This document shows positions 1 through 6,604 of a DNA stretch of 19,399 nucleotides, one piece after another. The notes under the pieces were generated by a model that made no database searches, had not been told where the DNA came from, and was given only the letters and a program-made list of their open reading frames with translations. The stretch lies in the NCBI GenBank assembly GCA_902494945.1, contig CABUVF010000024.1, positions 1-19,399 on the forward strand, read 5' to 3'. Source of the stretch: an uncultured Collinsella sp. (lineage in GTDB: Bacteria > Actinomycetota > Coriobacteriia > Coriobacteriales > Coriobacteriaceae). Position 1 is the stretch's first letter. Every line of letters starts with the position of its first letter. Made by a program: the position numbers and the translations under genes.

Positions 1-10
1 ACAACATTTT

Positions 11-50
11 GGGGGTGGTATGGTGGGGAGGGGTGGGGGAAGGGGTGGGG
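11..50 (+). promoter_or_regulatory. G-rich TGGGG-box array, candidate MraZ operator
   Basis: TGGGG pentamers start at 24, 34 and 46, with a partial TGG at 16 and a further TGGGG at 66 inside the promoter. Successive T positions (16, 24, 34, 46, 56, 66) lie 8-12 nt apart, close to one helical turn, though the copy at 56 keeps only TG. MraZ is known to bind direct TGGG-type repeats at about 10-nt spacing in front of its own gene, and mraZ is the next gene here. The operator role is inferred from position and motif. The same stretch has six runs of at least four G between 11 and 50. Confidence 0.6.
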
Positions 51-57
51 AAAGGTG

Positions 58-86
58 TTGAAAAATGGGGCGGTTCCCCATATTAT
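58..86 (+). promoter_or_regulatory. Sigma-70-type promoter of the mraZ/dcw operon
   Basis: TTGAAA at 58-63 (5 of 6 matches to the -35 consensus) and TATTAT at 81-86 (5 of 6 matches to the -10 consensus) are separated by exactly 17 nt. Transcription would begin near 92-94, leaving a leader of about 60 nt before mraZ. The G-rich TGGGG boxes lie directly upstream of the -35, and an inverted repeat fills the spacer. This is the best-looking promoter in the window. It has not been mapped. Confidence 0.65.
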
Positions 87-118
87 TGATGACGTCGACA
101 GGCGGGGTGGTTCCCCGC
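65..118. repeat. Pair of near-identical inverted repeats (GGGGyGGTTCCCC)
   Basis: Two perfect 6-bp inverted repeats with 5-nt loops lie here: ATGGGG-CGGTT-CCCCAT (65-81) and GCGGGG-TGGTT-CCCCGC (102-118). Their cores, at 67-79 and 104-116, match at 12 of 13 bases and are offset by 37 nt. The first overlaps the -35/-10 spacer and the first base of the -10 hexamer. The second would lie in the transcribed leader. Read on the minus strand, the right-hand arms give TGGGGAA and CGGGGAA, resembling the upstream boxes in opposite orientation. Confidence 0.6.
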
Positions 119-154
119 GTACGTGCCATCTGAGTAACCGAGGGGAGGGCGCAC

Positions 155-589
155 ATGGGAATGACTGGTGCATACGAGCGCAATCTCGATGCAAAAGGTC
201 GTCTGTCCCTGCCTGCACCCCTTCGCGAGGAGCTTGGAGAGCACGTTCGCGTGTTCAAAGCCCTGGATGTCGATGCTCTGTACGTGTTCTCTGCCGAGGC
301 CTTCGATAAGTGGGTCGAAGGACTCTTCGCGGGTCGTGAGGGCCACGAGGGTTTTAACCCGCGTGACATTAACGACCAGAAGCTCATGAGGGCGATCAAC
401 AAGCGCACCACGTCGATGGATGTGGACAGCGCCGGTCGTATCGGTCTTTCCGAGTCTCTCCGCAAGCAGGCGAACCTCGACCGCGAGGTCACGGTTGTGG
501 GCAACTACGACCACCTTGAGGTTTGGGATCGCGCCGCGGCCGATGAGGACGATGACGATGAGGCCCTGCTGGACCTCTTCTTCTCGTAA
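155..589 (+). CDS. mraZ: Transcriptional regulator MraZ
   Basis: This is the 144-residue first gene of the dcw cluster, a cytoplasmic DNA-binding protein that controls the mra/dcw promoter in bacteria where it has been studied. Two SpoVT-AbrB-type half domains are visible. The first has the DAKGR-xxx-P motif at residues 12-20. The second has VDSAGR at 90-95 followed by LSESLR, with Ser where the usual Pro stands. The ATG at 155 is preceded by a strong GGGGAGGG ribosome site at 142-149. The last 15 residues are unusual: an acidic run (D130-E136) followed by the hydrophobic LLDLFF. Family length is typical. The gene is 20 nt from rsmH and sits behind the promoter and TGGGG boxes at 11-86, so autoregulation is likely. 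Confidence 0.95.
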   Translation: MGMTGAYERNLDAKGRLSLPAPLREELGEHVRVFKALDVDALYVFSAEAFDKWVEGLFAGREGHEGFNPRDINDQKLMRAINKRTTSMDVDSAGRIGLSESLRKQANLDREVTVVGNYDHLEVWDRAAADEDDDDEALLDLFFS

Positions 590-609
590 GGGCAAGGCAC
601 GGGTAACGG

Positions 610-1575
610 ATGGAGCGTGGGATCTTGACACAAGAATATCGGCATGAACCTGTCATGCTCGGCGAAGTGCTTGAGTCGCTGCAGCTAAAGAGCGGCTCCG
701 TTGTCTGCGATTGCACCCTTGGCGGTGCCGGCCATTCGGTAAAGATGGCCGCGCAGGTGGGGGAGACGGGCCTTTTGCTCGGCGTCGATCAGGACGACAT
801 GGCCCTCGAGGCCGCTGGCGCCCGTCTGGACCGCGAGGTTCCCGGCGTTCCGCACCAGCTGCTGAAGGGCAACTTCGGCGACTTGGACGAGCTGCTTTGC
901 TCGGCCGAGGTGCCCGGGGTCGATGGCTTCCTGTTCGATTTGGGCGTTTCGTCACCGCAACTCGATATCCCTGGCAGGGGCTTTTCGTATAACGAGGACG
1001 CCCCATTGGACATGCGGATGGATCCGGGTAATAACACCTTAAACGCAGCTGAGGTCATCAACACCTATAACGAACACGACCTCGCCCGGATTCTACGCGT
1101 CTACGGCGAAGAGAAGTTCGCCTCGCAGATCGCGCGCGAGATCGTGCGCCGCCGCGAGCAAGAACCGATCGAAACCACCGGCCAATTTGTCGAGATCATC
1201 AAGGCTGGTATCCCCGCTGCCGCTCGTCGGCATGGCGGACACCCGGCCAAGAAAAGTTTCCAGGCCATTCGCATCGAGGTCAATCACGAACTCGATGTGC
1301 TCGAGCGAGGGCTTGATGCCGCCACCAGGTGGCTCAACCCGGGCGGGCGTATCTGCGTCATCTCGTATCACTCGCTCGAGGACCGTATCGTAAAGAACCA
1401 CTTTAAGGAGATGAGCCAGGGGTGCACGTGTCCGCCGGAGATTCCGGTATGCGTGTGCGGCAACGTGCCGATACTCAAGGTCATCACCCGCAAACCCCTG
1501 GTTGCCCAGCCTGATGAGGTTGAGCGCAACCCTCGGGCGAGATCAGCCAAAATCCGCGTGGCGCAGCGTCTGTAG
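610..1575 (+). CDS. rsmH: 16S rRNA (cytosine1402-N4)-methyltransferase RsmH
   Basis: SAM-dependent enzyme that N4-methylates C1402 in the decoding centre of 16S rRNA; also called MraW. The 321 residues carry the family signatures in order: DCTLGGAGHS (34-43, SAM-binding loop), FDLGVSSPQLD (109-119), GFSYNEDAPLDMRM (124-137), HPAKKSFQAIRIEVN (211-225), SYHSLEDRIVK (252-262), a four-Cys cluster at 272-283, and NPRARSAK (307-314). The start is uncertain. The ATG at 610 has only a distant AAGG, while an in-frame TTG at 625 has GGAG at 612-615 and would put the N-terminus nearer that of known homologues. I keep the ATG. It is the second gene of the operon, with a 90-nt gap before ftsL. Confidence 0.96.
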   Translation: MERGILTQEYRHEPVMLGEVLESLQLKSGSVVCDCTLGGAGHSVKMAAQVGETGLLLGVDQDDMALEAAGARLDREVPGVPHQLLKGNFGDLDELLCSAEVPGVDGFLFDLGVSSPQLDIPGRGFSYNEDAPLDMRMDPGNNTLNAAEVINTYNEHDLARILRVYGEEKFASQIAREIVRRREQEPIETTGQFVEIIKAGIPAAARRHGGHPAKKSFQAIRIEVNHELDVLERGLDAATRWLNPGGRICVISYHSLEDRIVKNHFKEMSQGCTCPPEIPVCVCGNVPILKVITRKPLVAQPDEVERNPRARSAKIRVAQRL

Positions 1576-1665
1576 GCGCGACCGCGCGATATTGGACCTC
1601 CCGCTCGCACCATAAACGAAGCTTAAACACACTACCAACGTACTCGGGATGGGAGGCGGCATATC

Positions 1666-2136
1666 ATGGGCTACAACACTTCAAGCGCAGCACTCGCCTA
1701 TGATATGAACGCCATGCCCGCCTATCGTGAGACACCGCAGGCTCCCGTTGCTCCCCGCGAGCAGCGCACGCCGCGCTTTGATGTCTACACGGGCGCGGGC
1801 CGTCAGGCAAACCAGGCAGTAAGCCCGGTTTTCATGAGCGTTCTTAAAACGTTTTGCATCATTGCGGCCATCTCCATGACGATCGGTGTCGCCCGTGTGG
1901 CGCTCGCCGGCGTTACGGCCCAGGTGCTCAACAGCAACGCCGAGCTTACCAACACGCTCGAAAAAGCGACCGATGAGAGCTCCGACCTGGAGGTCATGCA
2001 TTCGGTCTATGGCGCCGACACGCGCATTCGCGACCTTGCGGGCGCTTATGGCATGGTGGAGCCCAGCGAGAGCGTTACACTTGACTTTTCGCAGGATGCA
2101 GCCGCGGGCGCCAACGCGACCGCGACCGCTCAGTAG
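1666..2136 (+). CDS. ftsL: FtsL-like septum protein
   Basis: A 156-residue bitopic membrane protein in the ftsL position between rsmH and the septal PBP. It has a cytoplasmic N-terminal stretch of about 55 residues, one membrane segment near 57-83, then a probable short coiled coil (about 84-112). The motif RIRDLAGAYGMVEP (120-133) resembles the A-x-x-x-GM ending typical of FtsL. FtsL forms a complex with FtsQ/DivIB and FtsB/DivIC that activates FtsW and the PBP. The start at 1666 has a GGGAGG ribosome site at 1651-1656. The C-terminal tail is Ala-rich and low in complexity. FtsL is poorly conserved in sequence, so the name rests mainly on topology, motif and position. Confidence 0.8.
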   Translation: MGYNTSSAALAYDMNAMPAYRETPQAPVAPREQRTPRFDVYTGAGRQANQAVSPVFMSVLKTFCIIAAISMTIGVARVALAGVTAQVLNSNAELTNTLEKATDESSDLEVMHSVYGADTRIRDLAGAYGMVEPSESVTLDFSQDAAAGANATATAQ

Positions 2137-2153
2137 CAAGACGGTAGCTGAGT

Positions 2154-4019
2154 ATGACAAATGACTATCGCCGCGGTTCCGATGGGGGCCGCGGTTCTGG
2201 ACGTCCCTCGTCGCGGGGACGTTCTGGTTATCAAGGAACGGGTCGGCAATCTTACAACGCCGGGCAGTCCCGTGGCAACGACCCGGCGTCGCGACTTCGC
2301 GGCTCGGACGGCCCTCAAATGCATAACACCAGGTCGCGCAAGAGTTCGTCGACCGAATGGCTCACAGGCACGCCTCTGCCTCGCCGCAAAGCCGTCATGG
2401 GCTTCATTGGGCTTGGCTTGGGCTTGGGCGTCTTTCGCCTTGCCGACTATCAAATTGTCGAAGCCGATAAACTGCGCGGGCGTGCCGATGCGCGCCGCCT
2501 GCTTGCGCAGACCCTCTATGCCAAACGTGGCACCATCTACGACCGCAACGGTAACGTGCTGGCGTCGTCGGTCGAATGTCGCAACATCGCCGTGAACCCC
2601 CAGCTTGTCGAGGATGTTGACAAGACGGTGTCGGCGCTGGTCAAGGCAACTGGAATCGATAAAAAGACCTGCCGCAAGCTCGTTGAGTCCGATGGAACCT
2701 GGGTGTATATCAAGCGCCAGGTGGACGAAGACGACGCTGCGGCGCTGGAGAAGAAGAACCTGCCCGGCGTGCTTTTTGAGCAGGCCATGAAGCGCGTATA
2801 TCCATACGGTAATCTGGCATCGCAGGTGCTGGGTGTAGTGAATGTAGACAACGACGGCTTGACGGGTCTCGAAAAGCAATACAACAAGCTTCTGACCGGC
2901 ACGAACGGTTCTCTCGTACGCGAGCGCGCGAGGGACGGCAGCTATATCGCGGGCGGTGCCTATAAAAAGGTGGCTGCGGTCGACGGCGTTGATATCGTGA
3001 CGACGCTCGACGTCAATATCCAGCGTGCGGCCGAGGATGCCCTGGCAGAGGCTGTCGAGAAGACAAAGGCCAAGAACGGCTCGGCGCTGGTCACCGATCC
3101 TACGACAGGCGAGATCTTGGCAGCCTGCTCGTATCCGACCTACGACCAGACCAATTTGGAAAACGCCAAGACCGAGGATATGAACTTGCGCCTGGTCACC
3201 GATGCCTACGAGCCCGGCTCAGTCTTTAAGACGCTTGTGGCGGGCGCCGGCTTCGACTTGGGCGTCGTGCGATCGAGTACGTCGTTTGAGGTGCCGGCGA
3301 GCATCAAGGTGGGCGACGATACCGTCACCGATGCCGACAAGCGCGACTACGCCATGACCATGGATGTACGCGAGATGATGCGCCGTTCGTCCAACGTGGG
3401 TTTTGTCCTGGTGGGGCGCAAGATCGGTGCCGACGACTTTGCCGCCTATGTGGACAAGTGGGGCATCGGTCACAGCTCGGGTGTCGATTTTCCGGGCGAG
3501 AGCCTGGGCATCGTCAAGGAGCGTGACCAGTATGACGGCGCCACGCTGGGCTCGATGAGCTTTGGACAGGCGCTGTCTGTCTCGCCGATTGAGATCGCAC
3601 GTGCCGTGGGCGGCATCGCCAACGGCGGCGTGATGATGACCCCGCACTTCTATAAGTCCAGCAAAGGCGACGAGAAGGACTGGGGCGAAGGCGAGCGCGC
3701 GATTTCGGAGGACGCCGCATCCCAGGTGACATCGTGCATGCAGACGGTCGTGTCGGAGGGAACGGGCGTTGGCGGCGCTGTTGACGGCTATGACGTGGCG
3801 GGTAAGACCGGTACGGCCGAACGTGCCGACGAGAACGGCGGCTACCTCAAGGAGAACTACATGTCGTCCTTTATGGGCTTTGCACCGGCACAATCGCCCA
3901 AGGTGCTGTGCTATATCACGCTCGACGGAACGCCGAGCGGCTCAGATGCCGCTGCGGTGCCGTTCCAGTCCATTATGGCCAACGCGCTCGACGTGCTGGG
4001 TATCCCACACACGAAGTAG
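2154..4019 (+). CDS. ftsI: Class B penicillin-binding protein, septal transpeptidase
   Basis: A 621-residue septal peptidoglycan transpeptidase (FtsI/PBP3 type) that cross-links the strands polymerised by FtsW. Visible parts: an Arg/Gly/Ser-rich cytoplasmic tail (1-80, about 16 basic against 5 acidic residues), a membrane segment at about 80-96, the PBP dimerisation domain starting at AKRGTIYDRNG (123-133), and the transpeptidase. All three active-site motifs are present: SVFK (356-359, nucleophile S356), SSN (412-414) and KTGT (551-554). No C-terminal PASTA domains follow, so it ends in the short form. It lies 17 nt after ftsL. The ATG at 2154 has no good ribosome site, so translation may be coupled to ftsL. 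In most dcw clusters murE follows; here it does not. Confidence 0.95.
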   Translation: MTNDYRRGSDGGRGSGRPSSRGRSGYQGTGRQSYNAGQSRGNDPASRLRGSDGPQMHNTRSRKSSSTEWLTGTPLPRRKAVMGFIGLGLGLGVFRLADYQIVEADKLRGRADARRLLAQTLYAKRGTIYDRNGNVLASSVECRNIAVNPQLVEDVDKTVSALVKATGIDKKTCRKLVESDGTWVYIKRQVDEDDAAALEKKNLPGVLFEQAMKRVYPYGNLASQVLGVVNVDNDGLTGLEKQYNKLLTGTNGSLVRERARDGSYIAGGAYKKVAAVDGVDIVTTLDVNIQRAAEDALAEAVEKTKAKNGSALVTDPTTGEILAACSYPTYDQTNLENAKTEDMNLRLVTDAYEPGSVFKTLVAGAGFDLGVVRSSTSFEVPASIKVGDDTVTDADKRDYAMTMDVREMMRRSSNVGFVLVGRKIGADDFAAYVDKWGIGHSSGVDFPGESLGIVKERDQYDGATLGSMSFGQALSVSPIEIARAVGGIANGGVMMTPHFYKSSKGDEKDWGEGERAISEDAASQVTSCMQTVVSEGTGVGGAVDGYDVAGKTGTAERADENGGYLKENYMSSFMGFAPAQSPKVLCYITLDGTPSGSDAAAVPFQSIMANALDVLGIPHTK

Positions 4020-4147
4020 GGGGTTACAATCTTTGGGGCGTGGTTTGTTGTCCCATATGAGGGGTGTTCACATGCCCTGCACCACGCATGCGCGGCGCTG
4101 GGATACAATACGCCGATAGCATTATTTAGGTTTACAGGGGAGCTGCA
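4020..4147 (+). promoter_or_regulatory. 128-nt gap at the usual murE position; weak promoter candidate
   Basis: No coding sequence is seen here. A TACAAT hexamer at 4104-4109 could be a -10 element for murF, but I see no convincing -35 at 16-18 nt upstream. A second TACAAT is at 4025-4030. GCGTGGT (4038-4044) and ACCACGC (4081-4087) form a perfect 7-bp inverted repeat around a 36-nt interior that includes AGGG and CCCT. There is no following T-run, so this is not an intrinsic terminator. The ribosome site of murF is the GGGGAG near 4137-4142. Confidence 0.3.
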
Positions 4148-5572
4148 ATGATAGAGATCGCCGTCAACAACCTCGCGGCCGCAACAGGGGCCCGAACCGT
4201 GACGGGAGAAGTCGATCGGGTATGCCGCGGGTGCGTTATCGACTCGCGCCAGGTCGAGGAAGGGACGATTTTCGTCGCCTTTCCCGGTGAAAACGTCGAC
4301 GGCAATGATTTTGCTTCCCGTGCCGTCCAGTCGGGTGCCGGCGCCGTCGTGATGACGCGTGAGCCCGAGACCGAGCTGGTCTCGCTGGCGCAGGACAAGG
4401 GCTGTGCCATCTTGCTGACCGATGATCCCGAGGAGTTTCTGCTGCGTTTGGCGCACGCGTATCGCCTGGAGCTTGGCTGCCTGGTCGTTGGCATTACCGG
4501 TTCCATCGGCAAGACGACGACCAAGGACGTGCTAGCCGCTGTGCTCGCCAAGCGCTATCGTGTCTGGGCCACCAAGGGCAATTTCAATAACCTGATCGGC
4601 ATGCCGCTCACGGTGCTTTCCGCTCCGGCCGATACCGAGGTCCTGGTGCTCGAGATGGGCATGAACCATTTCCACGAGATCGAGCGCCTGTCTCTGTCTG
4701 CCAATCCCAACCTTGCCATCGTGAGCAAGATCGGCACCTCTCATATCGGTATTTTGGGCAGCCGCGAGAACATCGCCCGCGCCAAGTCCGAGATCGTCCA
4801 GGGTATGTGCGCCGCCGGCGACTATTTGCCGCTGCTGGTTTTGGGTGGCGAGGACGACTTTACGCCGTTCATTCGCGATACGTTCGCCCAGCCTGCTGGT
4901 ATCGATGTGATGCTGGCCGGCGTCTCGGACGATGATGAGGTCCGTGCCCGCGACATTCGTGTTGATGACGAGGGACGTCCGGTCTTTACGCTCGATTTTG
5001 GCCAGGGCGAGACAATCGATACCATGCTTGCCATCCCCGGCGTGCAGTCCGTTCCTAATGCCGTTAAGGCCGCCGCGGTTGCCTATCGCCTGGGCGTGAC
5101 GCCCGAGCAGATCGATGCTGCTTTTAGGGGCCTCACGATCACCGGTCACCGCCAGGAGATCAAGCGCGCCAAGAGCGGTGCACGCATCATCGACGATTCC
5201 TATAACGCCAGCGCCGAATCGATGGCAGCCGGCCTCGATCTGCTGTGCTCGCTTTCGTGCACGGGGTCTCGCATGGCGATCTTGGGCGAGATGGGCGAGA
5301 TGGGCGATGAGGCTCCTCGCATGCATGAGCTCGTGGGCGCCTATGCCGCCGCCAAGAAGCTCGACATGCTGGCGTGCGTGGGTGGTGAGCTGGCCCAGCT
5401 TATGGCCGATGCCGCACGCATGATGGGCATGGACGAGGACCGCATCCAGGTGTTCTCCGATTATCAGCAGGTGCTCGACCGCATGGGCGGCGCGCTTGAA
5501 AAACATGATGTTGTACTGGTCAAGGGTTCCCGCTTTGTTGAGCTCGACCGCTTTGTGGAAGGTGTGTGCTAG
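4148..5572 (+). CDS. murF: UDP-MurNAc-tripeptide--D-Ala-D-Ala ligase MurF
   Basis: ATP-dependent cytoplasmic ligase that adds D-Ala-D-Ala to the UDP-MurNAc-tripeptide. At 474 residues it is of normal length. Motifs: the substrate-domain DSRQVEEGTIFVAFPG (32-47), the P-loop GITGSIGKTTTK (115-126), the MurF-specific GNFNNLIGMPLT (144-155), the magnesium-site EMGMNHFHEI (169-178), DDSYNAS (349-355) and ILGEMGEMGD (378-387). The GNFNN and DDSYN motifs separate it from MurE. The ATG at 4148 has a GGGGAG ribosome site 5 nt upstream. mraY starts 3 nt after the stop, so the two are translationally linked. No murE precedes it, so its tripeptide substrate depends on an enzyme encoded elsewhere. Confidence 0.95.
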   Translation: MIEIAVNNLAAATGARTVTGEVDRVCRGCVIDSRQVEEGTIFVAFPGENVDGNDFASRAVQSGAGAVVMTREPETELVSLAQDKGCAILLTDDPEEFLLRLAHAYRLELGCLVVGITGSIGKTTTKDVLAAVLAKRYRVWATKGNFNNLIGMPLTVLSAPADTEVLVLEMGMNHFHEIERLSLSANPNLAIVSKIGTSHIGILGSRENIARAKSEIVQGMCAAGDYLPLLVLGGEDDFTPFIRDTFAQPAGIDVMLAGVSDDDEVRARDIRVDDEGRPVFTLDFGQGETIDTMLAIPGVQSVPNAVKAAAVAYRLGVTPEQIDAAFRGLTITGHRQEIKRAKSGARIIDDSYNASAESMAAGLDLLCSLSCTGSRMAILGEMGEMGDEAPRMHELVGAYAAAKKLDMLACVGGELAQLMADAARMMGMDEDRIQVFSDYQQVLDRMGGALEKHDVVLVKGSRFVELDRFVEGVC

Positions 5573-5575
5573 CCC

Positions 5576-6595
5576 ATGTTCGGCAATCCCTCGTATCCAA
5601 CGTATCAGGCTTTTTTGGGGCTTGGCATCGCCGCAGCCATTGCGCTGCTGCTCATGCCGTGGTGGATCAAGCTGCTCAAGGTCGAGGGTATCGGCCAGCA
5701 GGTTCGTGCCGACGGCCCCAAGCGTCATTTGGTTAAGCAGGGAACGCCCACCATGGGTGGCGTTGTCATCCTCGTCGCGATCTCGCTGACCTGCCTGCTG
5801 ATGGGCAAGCTCACCACCGAGCTCGTACTCGTACTGCTCGCCACGCTGGCGACCGGCGTGCTGGGCCTGATCGACGACCTGACCTCCGTTACGCATGGGC
5901 GCTCGCTCGGTCTGACGCCTCATGCCAAGATGATCGGCCTAACCATTATCTGTGTCACCTTTACGGTACTTGCCGTCAACTGGTGCGGCGTCGCCCCCGA
6001 GATTCGTTTTCCCGGTGGGTTGACGATCGACCTTGGCGTGCTTTCGACCACCATCTGCGGCTATTCGTTCCCGTGGCTCTATATTGTCTTTTGCTGGCTG
6101 ATGATTGCCGGTCTTTCTAATGCCGTGAACCTGACCGATGGCCTTGACGGTCTTGCTGGCGGCACCTCCATGATCGCCATGCTCGCCATGGCTGCCATGG
6201 CGTTTTTGCACGGAGACGTGAACCTGTCCATCTTCTGTACCGCGTGTGCCGGTGCCTGCTTGGGCTTTCTGTGGTTCAACTGCTATCCGGCGAGCATCTT
6301 TATGGGCGATACCGGCTCGCTTGCTCTGGGCGCCGCGTTTGCCTGCACGTCCATCATGACCAACACCGAGGTCGTCTCCCTCATCATCGGCGGCCTGTTT
6401 ATCGTTGAGACCCTGTCGGTCATGATTCAGGTTGTCTACTTCCATTTTACGCACAAGCGCGTCTTCCTTATGGCGCCCATCCATCATCATTTCGAAAAGA
6501 AGGGCTGGGCCGAGACCAAGGTCGTCATCCGTTTTTGGATTATCGCTGCGGCCTTTGGTGCCGTTGGCCTTGCTCTGTTCTTCCAGTTGGGATAG
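5576..6595 (+). CDS. mraY: Phospho-MurNAc-pentapeptide transferase MraY
   Basis: Polytopic membrane enzyme that transfers phospho-MurNAc-pentapeptide from UDP to undecaprenyl phosphate, making lipid I. The 339-residue protein has about ten hydrophobic segments and the family's conserved cytoplasmic loops: GTPTMGG (56-62), the Asp pair in LIDDLTSV (D100-D101), NLTDGLDG (185-192), FMGDTGSLALG (242-252), and the triple-His loop PIHHHFEKKG (301-310). The start at 5576 lies 3 nt after the murF stop. The GGAAGG near the murF 3' end can serve as its ribosome site. murD follows after 9 nt. Nothing unusual in sequence or length. Confidence 0.97.
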   Translation: MFGNPSYPTYQAFLGLGIAAAIALLLMPWWIKLLKVEGIGQQVRADGPKRHLVKQGTPTMGGVVILVAISLTCLLMGKLTTELVLVLLATLATGVLGLIDDLTSVTHGRSLGLTPHAKMIGLTIICVTFTVLAVNWCGVAPEIRFPGGLTIDLGVLSTTICGYSFPWLYIVFCWLMIAGLSNAVNLTDGLDGLAGGTSMIAMLAMAAMAFLHGDVNLSIFCTACAGACLGFLWFNCYPASIFMGDTGSLALGAAFACTSIMTNTEVVSLIIGGLFIVETLSVMIQVVYFHFTHKRVFLMAPIHHHFEKKGWAETKVVIRFWIIAAAFGAVGLALFFQLG

Positions 6596-6604
6596 TGGTC
6601 TTTC

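Noticed and set aside
55..309. 84-codon open frame on the plus strand covering the mraZ promoter
   Set aside because: It runs through the promoter and into mraZ in another frame; its Arg/Cys-rich translation looks non-coding.
4532..5923. 463-codon open frame on the minus strand opposite murF and mraY
   Set aside because: Same shadow pattern: it crosses the murF-mraY junction and has no family signature.
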